Below are positions 50,946-59,848 of a stretch of 64,000 nucleotides of DNA, piece by piece (position 1 is the first letter of the stretch; every line of letters begins with the position of its first letter). Under the pieces are notes generated by a model. It was not told the origin of the DNA. It did not search any database and saw only the letters and a program-made list of their open reading frames with translations. Both the position numbers and the translations under genes were made by a program. This DNA is from an uncultured Devosia sp. (GTDB lineage Bacteria > Pseudomonadota > Alphaproteobacteria > Rhizobiales > Devosiaceae): contig NZ_CAUQDV010000002.1 of assembly GCF_963517015.1 (NCBI RefSeq), positions 434,001 to 498,000 on the forward strand. Direction: 5' to 3'.

Positions 50946-51599
50946 CTAGAGAATCGACTGGCCGGTGGCGGCCCAATCCTTGAGGAAGCCTTCGATGCCG
51001 GCATTGGTCAGCGGGTGATCGGCCAGCTTGCGGATGACGGCAGGCGGGATGGTCGCAACGTCTGCACCGGCCAGCGCGACCTGAGTCACGTGGTTGGGCG
51101 AACGGATCGAGGCAGCCAGGATTTCGGTTTCGAAAGCATAGTTGTCATAGATCTGACGGATGTTTTCGATCAGCTCGACGCCATCGAGGTTGATGTCATC
51201 AAGGCGGCCGAGGAAGGGCGAGATATAGGTCGCGCCAGCCTTGGCAGCAAGCAGCGCCTGGTTGGCCGAGAAGCAGAGCGTGACGTTGGTCTTGATGCCC
51301 TTGTCGAAGAAGGTCTTGGTGGCCTTGAGGCCGGCCAGGGTCAGCGGCAGCTTGACGACGACGTTGTCGGCGATCTTGGCGAGGTGTTCGCCCTCGGCGA
51401 TCATGCCGTCATATTCGAGGCTGGCGACTTCGGCCGAAACCGGGCCCGGAACGATGCCACAGATTTCCTTGATGACTTCCTTGAAGTCACGGCCGGACTT
51501 GGCGATCAGCGACGGGTTGGTGGTGACGCCATCGAGCAGACCGGTGTCGTAAAGCTCCTTGATGTCCTTGATTTCTGCAGTGTCGACAAAGAACTTCAT
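50946..51599 (-). CDS. tal: Transaldolase, small (TalC/Fsa-like) type
   Basis: Transfers a dihydroxyacetone unit in the pentose phosphate pathway, 217 residues, matching the short subfamily. Starts MKFFVDTAEIKDIKELYDTG and has GVTTNPSLIAKSG. The Schiff-base Lys is in NVVVKLPLTLAGLKA, and ATYISPFLGRLDDI and KILAAS-type ETEILAASIRSPNHV are conserved. AGGAGGGTTAC precedes the ATG. Fructose-6-phosphate aldolase activity cannot be excluded from sequence. Confidence 0.94.
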   Translation of the reverse strand: MKFFVDTAEIKDIKELYDTGLLDGVTTNPSLIAKSGRDFKEVIKEICGIVPGPVSAEVASLEYDGMIAEGEHLAKIADNVVVKLPLTLAGLKATKTFFDKGIKTNVTLCFSANQALLAAKAGATYISPFLGRLDDINLDGVELIENIRQIYDNYAFETEILAASIRSPNHVTQVALAGADVATIPPAVIRKLADHPLTNAGIEGFLKDWAATGQSIL

Positions 51600-51676
51600 T
51601 GTAACCCTCCTAGGGATGCCCGGTTAGGCAAAAGATGTAGCACGGCAAGGGTTTGCCGCAAGGTCAAACGGTGACG

Positions 51677-52861
51677 CTATTTGATGGCGGCCAGCATGGC
51701 ATCGGCCAGATCGCCGATGCGATCTTCCGGTATGCCGGCGACATTGATGCGACTGTCACCAATCATATAGATTCCGTTGTTGGCTTTAAGATGTTCGACG
51801 ACGGAATTTTCGAGGCCCAGCAGCGAGAACATGCCGCGATGGGCGGCGATGAAATCGAAGTCCTCGGAATTGGACTTCTGGCGGATGGCTTCGCTCAGCT
51901 TTTCGCGCAGGCGGATCATGCGGCCGCGCATCTGGTCAAGCTCGGCTTCCCACTCGGCGCGCAGGTCCTTGTCCTCGAGGATGGTGCGGATGATTTCGGC
52001 GCCATGATCGGGTGGCTGCGAATAGGCGCCACGGATGATGTTGAGCAGCTGCGACTGGGTGACATCGGCTTCATTGGTGTCGCGGGCAACGAGAATGGCG
52101 GCGCCGACGCGTTCGCGATAGAGGCCGAAGTTCTTGGAGCCAGAGAAGGCGACGAGAGCCTCGGGCACGGAAGAGAGGATCTTGCGCGTGCCATAAGCGT
52201 CTGCCTCGATGCCGTCGCCGAAACCGAGATAGGCCAGATCGATGAAAGGCAATGCGCCGGTGCGCAGCAGGCTCTGGGTGACCTCATCCCACTGCTCTGG
52301 CGTCAGATTTGCGCCGGTCGGATTGTGGCAGCAGCCGTGCAACAGGACGACGTCGTCCTTGCCCAGCTTGTCGAGCGCGGCCAGCATGGCTTCGAACTTC
52401 ACGCCGCGGGTTTCGGTGTCGAAATAGGGATACTTTTCGACCTTGAGACCGGAATTTTCCGCGATCGGATTGTGGTTGGGCCAGGTCGGGTCGGAGACCC
52501 AGACGGTCGCACCGGGGCGGGCGCGATTGATCAGCTGCATCAGCACCCAGAGCGAGCCGGTGCCGCCGGGGGCCTGGGCGATGCGGACGCGGGAGCGATC
52601 GACGCTATCGGCCAGAGCCAGATCGAGCACGGCGGCGCCATAGCCCTTGTTGCCGGCAATGCCGAGATAGGTCTTGGTTTTTTCGTTTTCGAGAATGCGC
52701 TGCTCGGCCTTGCGCACCGCGGACATCACGGCGGTGACGCCCTTTTCATCCTTGTAGACGCCGACGCCCAGGTCGATCTTGGTGGGGCGCGGGTCGGCAG
52801 CATATTCGCCCATGAGCGCCAGGATCTTGTCGCCGGGGGCCTTGGAGAGGGTCTCGAACAT
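51677..52861 (-). CDS. Aromatic/aspartate class I aminotransferase
   Basis: PLP enzyme of 394 residues, TyrB/AspC subgroup Ib-like. MFETLSKAPGDKILALMGEY opens it. The N-terminal motif DLGVGVYKDEKG and the WVSDPTWPNHNPI block are typical. HGCCHNPTGANLT binds the cofactor ring, YLGFGDG follows, and the Schiff-base Lys is in AFSGSKNFGLYRERVGA. Substrate Arg is in the last part, GDSRINVAGIPE. It would transfer amino groups between aspartate or aromatic amino acids and 2-oxoglutarate. Confidence 0.94.
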   Translation of the reverse strand: MFETLSKAPGDKILALMGEYAADPRPTKIDLGVGVYKDEKGVTAVMSAVRKAEQRILENEKTKTYLGIAGNKGYGAAVLDLALADSVDRSRVRIAQAPGGTGSLWVLMQLINRARPGATVWVSDPTWPNHNPIAENSGLKVEKYPYFDTETRGVKFEAMLAALDKLGKDDVVLLHGCCHNPTGANLTPEQWDEVTQSLLRTGALPFIDLAYLGFGDGIEADAYGTRKILSSVPEALVAFSGSKNFGLYRERVGAAILVARDTNEADVTQSQLLNIIRGAYSQPPDHGAEIIRTILEDKDLRAEWEAELDQMRGRMIRLREKLSEAIRQKSNSEDFDFIAAHRGMFSLLGLENSVVEHLKANNGIYMIGDSRINVAGIPEDRIGDLADAMLAAIK

Positions 52862-52923
52862 TTGGGGTCGTTCCGATGGGAGGCGGGAGAGTTATAGGCC
52901 GAGCCTGAATTTTTGCAACGCAG

Positions 52924-53853
52924 TCAGCGGGTGACGCCGGCCTTGTCGAGTTCGGTCAGCAATTGCGGAATGATTTCAAAGAGATCACCGATCAACGCCA
53001 CATCGGCCAGCTTGACCAAAGGCGCTTCGGGATCGCTGTTGATGGCGACGATCTTTTTGGCGCCCTGAATGCCGGCGAGGTGCTGAAGCGCGCCGGAAAT
53101 ACCAATGGCGATATAGAGATCGGGGGCGATGATCTTGCCGGTCTGGCCGACTTGCCAGTCGTTGGGGGCGTAGCCCGCATCGACTGCGGCGCGGGTGGCG
53201 CCGATGGCGGCACCGAGCTTTTTGGCAAGCTGCTCAATGAGCTGGAATTTTTCGGCAGAGCCAAGTGCGACGCCACCGCCGACGACGATCTGGGCCGTGG
53301 CGAGGTCGGGGGTGTCGCTTTCGGTACGATGCGACGCGATCAGGCGGGCGGCGGAAACGACTGGCGCATCAATGGTTTCGATGGGCGCGGCATTGCCGGT
53401 GGCGGCGGCGCGGAAGGCTGACGCACGGATGGTAAGGATATGCCTGGGCTGGTTGTCGATGACGGTCTGGAGCGCGTTGCCGGCGTAGATGGGGCGGGTG
53501 AAGCAGTTGGGGCCGAGCACGTCGACAATGTCGGTGACGGGCATCACATCGAGCTTTGCGGCCACGCGGGGCATTCGATCCTTACCGACACTTCCGGCGG
53601 AAGCGACAACATAGAGATAACCTGCCGCCAGCTTTTCAATGACGGCGGCATCGGCGTCGGCCGTACCGGCGCTCTGGGCGGTCAGAACCTTCGCCACGCC
53701 GGCGAGCTTTGATGCTTCGGCGGCGATATTGGCAGTGTCGGTGCCGAGGACGAGCAAGTCGATTGGACCGAGTTCACTCACGGCATGGACGACGCGAGCG
53801 GTGGCGGGAGAGAGCTGGCCGAGATCGTGATCGGCGATAACCAGAGTGCTCAT
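52924..53853 (-). CDS. etfA: Electron transfer flavoprotein alpha subunit
   Basis: FAD-binding subunit of ETF, 309 residues. It passes electrons from acyl-CoA and other dehydrogenases to ETF-ubiquinone oxidoreductase. The FAD domain has GGGVALGSAEKFQLIEQL, GATRAAVDAGYAPNDWQVGQ, then TGKIIAPDLYIAIGISGALQ and HLAGIQGAKKIVAINSDPEA, all strong family marks. The start ATG shares a base with the etfB stop (TGATG). The ETF-QO partner gene is not in the window. Confidence 0.97.
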   Translation of the reverse strand: MSTLVIADHDLGQLSPATARVVHAVSELGPIDLLVLGTDTANIAAEASKLAGVAKVLTAQSAGTADADAAVIEKLAAGYLYVVASAGSVGKDRMPRVAAKLDVMPVTDIVDVLGPNCFTRPIYAGNALQTVIDNQPRHILTIRASAFRAAATGNAAPIETIDAPVVSAARLIASHRTESDTPDLATAQIVVGGGVALGSAEKFQLIEQLAKKLGAAIGATRAAVDAGYAPNDWQVGQTGKIIAPDLYIAIGISGALQHLAGIQGAKKIVAINSDPEAPLVKLADVALIGDLFEIIPQLLTELDKAGVTR

Positions 53854-54611
53854 CACAGCGCCTCCATCTGCGAGACTTCGGAGGCAATATAGCTGGCCAG
53901 TTCGCTGGCCGAGGCGACGGTCTTGCCGGCCACGCGCTCGGCGGGCGGGGCGACCTTTTCGACCACGAGGCGTGGGGCGACATCGACGCCGAACTCGGCG
54001 GCGGGGCGGACGGCCAAGGGCTTGGAGCGAGCCTTCATCACCATGGGCAGTGCGGCATTGCGCGGGGTATTGAGGCGAAGATCGGCGGTGACCACCGCGG
54101 GAAGCGGGACAGCGATGGTTTCGCGGCCGCTATCGACTTCGCGGGTAACTTCGAGCTCGGTGCCATTGACCTTGATCTCGGAGGCGAAAGTGGCCTGGGG
54201 GCGATTGGTCAGGGCGGCGAGCATCTGGCCGGTGTGATTGCTGTCGTCATCGACAGCCTGCTTGCCGAGCAGGACGATGTCGGGATTTTCCTCCTCGACG
54301 ACCTTTGCCAGCAGCTTGGCGATGGCGAGGGTTTCGAGCTCGGCGTCGGTTTCGACCAGGATGCCGCGATGGGCACCCATGGCGAGGGCGGTGAGGATGA
54401 CGTCATTGGCGGTCTTGGGACCGATGGAGACAACGACCACCTCGTCACCGTGGCCAGCTTCGGACAGCTGCACGGCGGCTTCGACAGCATGCTTGCAGAA
54501 GGGATTCATCGACAGGCGGACGCCGGTGGTTTCGACACCAGAGCCATCGGGACGCACCCGGATACGGACGTTGTGATCAACAACCCGCTTGATGGCGACG
54601 AGGATTTTCAT
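53853..54611 (-). CDS. etfB: Electron transfer flavoprotein beta subunit
   Basis: Smaller ETF subunit, 252 residues, binding AMP. Starts MKILVAIKRVVDHNVRIRVR, with MNPFCKHAVEAAVQL, and LGKQAVDDDSNHTGQMLAAL where the conserved AMP-site segment lies, then EVTREVDSGRETIAVPLPAV. The ATG at 54611 follows GGAGGTG closely; a longer frame to 54665 has no support. Co-transcribed with etfA. The 357 bp upstream hold a dispersed repeat and no gene. Confidence 0.97.
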   Translation of the reverse strand: MKILVAIKRVVDHNVRIRVRPDGSGVETTGVRLSMNPFCKHAVEAAVQLSEAGHGDEVVVVSIGPKTANDVILTALAMGAHRGILVETDAELETLAIAKLLAKVVEEENPDIVLLGKQAVDDDSNHTGQMLAALTNRPQATFASEIKVNGTELEVTREVDSGRETIAVPLPAVVTADLRLNTPRNAALPMVMKARSKPLAVRPAAEFGVDVAPRLVVEKVAPPAERVAGKTVASASELASYIASEVSQMEAL

Positions 54612-54806
54612 GAAGCACCTCCGGCAATTTGGCGGTGTCATGACAAAAACGGTCAAAAGGGGCAAGCCGCGATGGGGGAAATTTGGGCTAGTGGGCGGAG
54701 GATTGTTGGAAAAGCCTGCCGAGGGATATCTGCGTTGCTTGCTCTTTGGCTGTCACGAACGAGATGTGACGCCGTCCATCGCCGGGCAGTAGCCACAATT
54801 GCAATG

Positions 54807-54864
54807 ACCTTGCGGCAGAACGCAGATCTGGGGATGGATCCCGGCTCAAGGCCGGGATGACATC
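54807..54864 (+). repeat. Dispersed 58-bp element, copy 1
   Basis: ACCTTGCGGC at the left, 16 variable bases, then a conserved part with GATCCCGGCTCAAGGCCGGGA and GATGACATC. The CCCGGC-TCAAG-GCCGGG hairpin is a known-looking alphaproteobacterial repeat core. Other copies: 59708-59765, 63460-63517 (inverted) and 63531-63588. Confidence 0.85.
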
Positions 54865-54968
54865 GAGTGTTTTGGCGCTTCAAGGAACCCGATACTGGAG
54901 AAGTCAGGTTGACCTTCCCCCTTGGGGCAGCGACACTGACCCAGAATAGACGTCCCCCGGATCCTTTT

Positions 54969-56138
54969 ATGCCCGTTCTCAATCGTATCGCCGAATTCCA
55001 CGACGAAATCGCCGCCTGGCGCCAGGACTTCCACGCCAATCCCGAGATCCTCTACGAGGTGGTGCGGACGGCCGGGGTGGTGGAAAGCAAGCTCCGGGAA
55101 TTCGGGGTCGACGAGATCGTGACCGGGCTGGGCCGGACGGGCGTGGTTGGCATCATCAATGGCCGCACCAACACCAGCGGCCGGACGATCGGCCTGCGCG
55201 CCGACATGGATGCGCTGCCGGTGACCGAAAAGACCGGCAAGGACTATGCCTCGACCATCGACGGCAAGATGCATGCCTGCGGGCACGACGGCCATACGGC
55301 CATGCTGCTGGGCGCGGCGAAGTATCTCGCCGAGACGCGCACTTTCGACGGGCGGATCGCGCTGGTGTTCCAGCCGGCCGAAGAGGGCGGCGCGGGCGGC
55401 AAGGCCATGCTGGACGACGGCCTGGTAGAAAAGTTCGGCATCGACGAATTCTATGGCATGCATAATTGGCCGGGCATGCCGGCGGGGCATTTCGGCATTC
55501 GCGCCGGCGGGATCATGGCGGCGACCGACCGCTTCTATATCGATATTACCGGCGTGGGTGGCCATGCGGCGCGGCCGCAGACGACGGTGGACCCGGTGGT
55601 GGTCGCAGCCAACATGATAGTGGGCCTGCAGTCGATCGTGTCGCGCAATGTGGACCCGCTGCATAGCGCGGTGCTGTCGGTGACCATGGTCGAGGCCGGC
55701 GAGGCGGACAATGTGATTTCGCGCACCGCCAAAATCACCGGCACGGTGCGGACGCTGGACCGCGAGGTGCAGGACCTGATCGAGCAGCGGCTGGAGGATT
55801 TCGTGCCGCAGTTTGCCAGGAGCTTTGGCGCAGAGGCGGTCTGCCGCTATGCACGCGGCTATCCGGTAACGGTCAATGCGCCGGAGCAAACGGACTTTGC
55901 CGCGGATGTGGCACGGGACGTGGTCGGCAATGAGCGCGTGGATGCCGATGCGCCGCCGTCGATGGGCGGCGAGGATTTTTCGTTCATGCTTGAAGAGCGG
56001 CCGGGAGCATATATTTTCCTCGGCAATGGCGACAGTTCCGAGCTGCATACGGATACGTATGATTTCAATGACGAGGTTATTCCGGTGGGGGTGACCTATT
56101 GGGTCAGGCTGGCAGAGAAGGCACTTCCTATCGGCTGA
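54969..56138 (+). CDS. M20 family amidohydrolase (HipO/AbgA-like)
   Basis: Zinc-dependent hydrolase of amide or N-acyl bonds in small substrates, 389 residues from the ATG at 54969 (MPVLNRIAEFHDEIAAWRQD). Metal ligands are in MHACGHDGHTAMLLG and FQPAEEGGAGGKAM, with FYGMHNWPGMPAGHF next, and the last His should be near the C-terminus in the GGEDFSFM region. GVGGHAARPQTTVDPVV is the lid/dimer motif. Cytoplasmic. Hippurate, N-acetyl or amino-acid conjugates are possible substrates. The AbrB-type gene follows after 6 bp. Confidence 0.94.
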   Translation: MPVLNRIAEFHDEIAAWRQDFHANPEILYEVVRTAGVVESKLREFGVDEIVTGLGRTGVVGIINGRTNTSGRTIGLRADMDALPVTEKTGKDYASTIDGKMHACGHDGHTAMLLGAAKYLAETRTFDGRIALVFQPAEEGGAGGKAMLDDGLVEKFGIDEFYGMHNWPGMPAGHFGIRAGGIMAATDRFYIDITGVGGHAARPQTTVDPVVVAANMIVGLQSIVSRNVDPLHSAVLSVTMVEAGEADNVISRTAKITGTVRTLDREVQDLIEQRLEDFVPQFARSFGAEAVCRYARGYPVTVNAPEQTDFAADVARDVVGNERVDADAPPSMGGEDFSFMLEERPGAYIFLGNGDSSELHTDTYDFNDEVIPVGVTYWVRLAEKALPIG

Positions 56139-56144
56139 TCCGAA

Positions 56145-57251
56145 GTGTTGTCTTTCAAGCCAAGTCGCACCCGGATCGATGAACTCCTTCCGACACTGAT
56201 CACCATTGCCATCGCCGCTATTGGCGGGGGCACCGCGACGCTGCTGGCATTGCCTGCGGGGTGGTTGATGGGTGGGGCGCTGGCGGTGACCGGAGCGGCC
56301 ATGGCCGGGGTCAAGGTCGGGATTCCGGACTGGCTGCGCAATGTGATCTTCGTGTTGATCGGCATGTCGATGGGCGCGAGCGTCGCGCCGGACAGCCTGA
56401 CGCTGATTGCCAGCTGGCCGATCAGCCTCATGGGGCTGGTTGTCGAGCTGGTGTTGATCATTTCGCTGACCGGCTGGATGCTGGTGAAAGTGTTCAAGCT
56501 CGATGCGGGCACCGCCTACATGAGTTCGTTTCCCGGGCATCTGTCTTTTGTGATGGGCATTGCGGCATCGGGCGTGGGCGATGCGCGGCAGATCGTCATC
56601 ATCCAGGTGATCCGCATCCTGATGCTGACCATTGCCGTGCCGATCGGGGCGACCATCCTGCCGATCGAACATTTCACGCCCCCTGCCCCGACGTCCTATC
56701 TCGACCTCTGGCAATTGCTGGCGCTGGCAGCGGGATGCGTGGTGGTGGGGCTGATCTTTGTGCGGCTCAAGGTGCCGGCGGGCTTCGTGCTGGGCGCTAT
56801 GGCGGCGGCGACGGCGGCCAAGCTGGGCGGGCTTTATGTTGAGGCCATTCCGGCGCCGCTGACGCTGGTGGCATTCGTGTTGACCGGAGCGCTGATCGGG
56901 TCGCGATTTGCCGGGATCACGCGCAAGGAGTTCATGACGGCGGCCAAGGGCGGGCTGATCGCCACGGCGATGACGGTGGGCATCGTGACGCTGGTGACCT
57001 GGGTGGTGAGCCTGTTCGTCGACATGCCATTTGGCCAGCTATGGCTGGGGCTGTCGCCCGGGGCGCTGGAGGGCATGGGTGCCTTGGGCATTGCGCTGGG
57101 CTATGATACGGCGTTCATTGCGGCGCATCATGTGATCAGGCTCTTGCTTTTGAGCTTTGCCATTCCCACTGTTGTGGTGTTGATCCGGCGGCGCGAGGCC
57201 GCCACAATTGCCAAACAGACTGCGCCGCAGATTCCGGAGACTTTGAAATGA
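56145..57251 (+). CDS. AbrB-family integral membrane protein (COG3180)
   Basis: Multi-pass membrane protein of 368 residues, GTG start 6 bp after the M20 stop. Two duplicated halves are visible, each with a GWLMGGALAVTGAAMAG- or GFVLGAMAAATAAKLGG-like helix; LRNVIFVLIGMSMGASVAP and LVAFVLTGALIGSRFAG correspond. SSFPGHLSFVMGIA and LSPGALEGMGALGIALGYD are the matching conserved Pro-Gly loops. Family members are annotated as regulators or ammonia monooxygenase-like, but the fold looks like a transporter. Co-transcription with M20 hydrolase suggests import of its substrate. Confidence 0.88.
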   Translation: MLSFKPSRTRIDELLPTLITIAIAAIGGGTATLLALPAGWLMGGALAVTGAAMAGVKVGIPDWLRNVIFVLIGMSMGASVAPDSLTLIASWPISLMGLVVELVLIISLTGWMLVKVFKLDAGTAYMSSFPGHLSFVMGIAASGVGDARQIVIIQVIRILMLTIAVPIGATILPIEHFTPPAPTSYLDLWQLLALAAGCVVVGLIFVRLKVPAGFVLGAMAAATAAKLGGLYVEAIPAPLTLVAFVLTGALIGSRFAGITRKEFMTAAKGGLIATAMTVGIVTLVTWVVSLFVDMPFGQLWLGLSPGALEGMGALGIALGYDTAFIAAHHVIRLLLLSFAIPTVVVLIRRREAATIAKQTAPQIPETLK

Positions 57252-57523
57252 TCAAGACGATTGCACTGGCCCTGACGGCCACGGCGCTGATGGCGGCACC
57301 CGCCATGGCAGCAGCCGCCTGTTCGGGCAGCTATGCCCTAGACAAGGACTGGCATACCGAGCAGGAAATCAACGATTACAACGAGGACCTGCTGCGCGGT
57401 AAGGGCGTGGACGTGGTCCGCGCCGAACAGTGGGGCGGTTGCATCCGCGTGTGGGTGCGGACAGCCGATGGCGGCGAAGAAATGCAGTTCTACGAGCCGA
57501 TGGGCCTGCGCCGCGTGCAGTAA
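57248..57523 (+). CDS. Small exported protein, 91 residues
   Basis: Signal peptide of about 21 residues ending AMAAA-AC, then a mature part of 70 residues with two Cys (CSGSYALDKDWHTEQE and WGGCIRVWVRT), likely one disulfide. It has a strand-rich end, EEMQFYEPMGLRRV. The ATG overlaps the previous stop, as ATGA, so it belongs to the M20/AbrB operon. Family unknown to me, though similar short DUF1161-like or PepSY-like exported proteins exist. A strong terminator follows. Confidence 0.75.
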   Translation: MIKTIALALTATALMAAPAMAAAACSGSYALDKDWHTEQEINDYNEDLLRGKGVDVVRAEQWGGCIRVWVRTADGGEEMQFYEPMGLRRVQ

Positions 57524-57547
57524 GCAGCGGTTTTCGCAAAAGTTTGG

Positions 57548-57581
57548 ACCGGGAAGCGCGATGGCGCCTCCCGGTTTTTTC
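57548..57581 (+). terminator. Intrinsic terminator of the M20-AbrB operon
   Basis: CCGGGA-A-GCGC-GATG-GCGC-C-TCCCGG stem with one bulge, followed by TTTTTT. It lies just past the 91-residue gene and before the stop of the convergent GH13 gene, for which the reverse A-run is less useful. Confidence 0.9.
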
Positions 57582-57585
57582 TTGC

Positions 57586-59217
57586 CTATTTCACCGTGAA
57601 CTTTTGCCCTGCACCGACGGGGAAGAAGGCGTAGCCGTTGGGGCCGAGGGTAAGTGCCGCGTCGCCGAGCGTTGCGCCCTGGGAGACCGGTTCGGGCGCG
57701 GCGCCATCGAGGCCCGAGACGGCGAGGGTCTGCGGTTCGGCGGAGAGGTTGAATACGCAGAAAAGGGCGTCGTTGCCCAGCGTGCGGGTAAAGGCGAGGA
57801 CGGGTTCGGCGGTCTTGCTGAAGGCGATGTCGCCGGTCTGCAGCGCCGGGTGCATTTTGCGCCAGGCGAGGATGGTGCGATAGAAGGCGAGCGTCGAGTT
57901 TTCGTCGCCATTTTGCCCCGCGACATTGAGCAGCGACTGGATCGGCTTGAGCGGAAGCCAGGGCGTGCCGGTAGTGAAGCCATTGTGCGCTTCGCCCATG
58001 TCCCAGGGGATGGGCGTGCGACAGCCGTCGCGGCCCTTGTCCTCGGGCCAGAAGCGGATGCCGCGCGGGTCGGTCAGTTCCTCGAACAGCAGATCGGTTT
58101 CGGGCAGGCCGAGTTCCTCGCCCTGATAGAGGCAGACCGAGCCCTTGAGCGAAAGGACCAGCGCGGCGGACTGGCGGGCGAGCTCGGCGGCCGTGGCGCT
58201 GTGTTTGGCCCAGCGCGTCATGTGGCGCGGCACGTCGTGGTTGGAAAAGCTCCAGCAGGGCCAGCCGTCTGGACCGGTCTTGAAGAAGGTCTCGATGCGC
58301 TCGCGGAAATGGGCGGCGGTGAAATCATCGCCAAGAAAATCAAAGCCATAGCACATGTGCAGCGTGTCGCCGCCAGAGGTGTATTCGGCCATGAGCTGGA
58401 CGGATTTGTGCGAGTCACCCACTTCGCCGACCGAGGTGGTGCCGGGGAATTCATCGAGCAGCGTGCGGACGCGGCGCAGGAAGTCGACGTTTTCCGGCTG
58501 TGACTTGGAGTATTTGTGCTCCTGCATGTCATAGGGATTGACGGCATAGGGCAGATGCTCGTCGCGCTTGTTGGGCGGGTTGGAGCGCAGCTTGCTGTCG
58601 TGGAAATAGTAGTTGACCGTATCGAGGCGGAAGCCGTCGATGCCGCGTTCCAGCCAGAAGCGCATCACGTCGAGCACGGCCTGCTGCACGGCGGGATTGT
58701 GGAAATTGAGGTCGGGCTGGGAGGCGAGGAAATTGTGCAGGTAGTATTGTCCGCGCGTCGGGTTCCATTCCCAGGCGCGGCCGCCAAAGACTGCCGGCCA
58801 ATTGTTGGGCGGGGAGCCATCGGGCAAGGGATCGGCCCAGACATACCAGTCGGACTTGGCATTGGTGCGGTTGAGGCGGGATTCCTGGAACCAGGGGTGA
58901 AGGTCCGAGGTGTGGCTGACGACCTGATCCATGATGACCTTGAGGCCCAGCGCATGGGCCTGGGCGACCAGCGAGTCGAAATCATGCAGCGAGCCGAACA
59001 GCGGGTCGACGTCACGATAGTCGGAAACGTCGTAGCCCATGTCGGCCTGGGGCGACCGGGTGATGGGCGAGAGCCAGATGCAATCGACGCCGAGACTGGC
59101 GATGTGATCGAGGCGGCGAATAATGCCGGGCAGATCGCCGACGCCGTCGCCATTGCTGTCCTGAAAGGACCGCGGATAGACCTGATAGATCACTCCGCCG
59201 CGCCACCATTCGGTCAT
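57586..59217 (-). CDS. GH13 alpha-glucosidase, copy 2
   Basis: 543 residues from the ATG at 59217 (MTEWWRGGVIYQVYPRSFQD). GH13 regions: MDQVVSHTS, GFRLDTVNYYFHDSK with nucleophile Asp, VGEVGDSHKS with acid Glu, and FSNHDVPRH. The loop YRDVDPLFGSLHDFDSLVAQ is typical of the AglA/oligo-1,6-glucosidase group. Sequence and length are close to the gene at 45548-47218, so they are paralogues; the first has an extra 10 residues at its N-terminus. No signal peptide, so cytoplasmic. Confidence 0.93.
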   Translation of the reverse strand: MTEWWRGGVIYQVYPRSFQDSNGDGVGDLPGIIRRLDHIASLGVDCIWLSPITRSPQADMGYDVSDYRDVDPLFGSLHDFDSLVAQAHALGLKVIMDQVVSHTSDLHPWFQESRLNRTNAKSDWYVWADPLPDGSPPNNWPAVFGGRAWEWNPTRGQYYLHNFLASQPDLNFHNPAVQQAVLDVMRFWLERGIDGFRLDTVNYYFHDSKLRSNPPNKRDEHLPYAVNPYDMQEHKYSKSQPENVDFLRRVRTLLDEFPGTTSVGEVGDSHKSVQLMAEYTSGGDTLHMCYGFDFLGDDFTAAHFRERIETFFKTGPDGWPCWSFSNHDVPRHMTRWAKHSATAAELARQSAALVLSLKGSVCLYQGEELGLPETDLLFEELTDPRGIRFWPEDKGRDGCRTPIPWDMGEAHNGFTTGTPWLPLKPIQSLLNVAGQNGDENSTLAFYRTILAWRKMHPALQTGDIAFSKTAEPVLAFTRTLGNDALFCVFNLSAEPQTLAVSGLDGAAPEPVSQGATLGDAALTLGPNGYAFFPVGAGQKFTVK

Positions 59218-59353
59218 GCTGTTCTCCCTGTTGTCTGTCGAGGCTATCGAGTCGCAGCCTAGAAGGGAATCATGGCGTTGCGCAGACAGGGAATGCGTCT
59301 GTCGAAATGATGAGCGCTCGCTCGTCGGGGAAGCAGCAAGGGAGGAAGAGGAC

Positions 59354-59692
59354 ATGGTGCATATTTTGCGGGCCAGCGAGCGGCCGGTGAGCAAGAGCCG
59401 GACGGTACGCTTCGAGGGCGATGCCTATGGCGCGGGGATTTCGTTCTTCGCGGTGGACAATGAGACGGGGCAAGGCCCTGCCCTCCATGTCCATCCCTAT
59501 CCCGAGACATGGTTCGTCCAATCGGGCCGGGCGGAGATCGTGGCCGGTGACGAGCGGTTCGAGGTGGGACCGGGCGACATCGGCGTGGTGCCGGCGCAGG
59601 TGCCGCACAAGTTCACCAATCTAGGGCCGGAGCGGCTGGTGATCTTCTGCGTGCATGCGGCAGGCGCGATGGTGCAGGTGGACCTGGAGTAG
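59354..59692 (+). CDS. Cupin domain protein
   Basis: Single-domain cupin of 112 residues from the ATG at 59354, with GGAGGAAG just upstream. Cupin motif 1 is GPALHVHPYPETWFVQSGRA, with His-His and Glu for metal; motif 2 is DIGVVPAQVPHKFTNLGPE with the last His. Such proteins can be isomerases, oxygenases or binding proteins; the function is open. It is divergent from the GH13 gene, which could be shared control of sugar use. Confidence 0.9.
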   Translation: MVHILRASERPVSKSRTVRFEGDAYGAGISFFAVDNETGQGPALHVHPYPETWFVQSGRAEIVAGDERFEVGPGDIGVVPAQVPHKFTNLGPERLVIFCVHAAGAMVQVDLE

Positions 59693-59707
59693 GTGACGAA
59701 CCGAGAG

Positions 59708-59765
59708 ACCTTGCGGCTGTGGCGGGACCTCGAGATGGGTCCCGGCTCAAGGCCGGGATGACATC
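59708..59765 (+). repeat. Dispersed 58-bp element, copy 2
   Basis: ACCTTGCGGC, 16 variable bases, then GATGGGTCCCGGCTCAAGG and CCGGGATGACATCG. Same length and direction as copy 1. It lies 16 bp after the cupin stop. Confidence 0.85.
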
Positions 59766-59848
59766 GTGGGCGTGGGGCTATTTAGCCTTGAAGTGCTCGG
59801 TGAACGTTGGGGTCTGCGGCGAGGAAGGCCTAGCGGACGGGGTCACGG

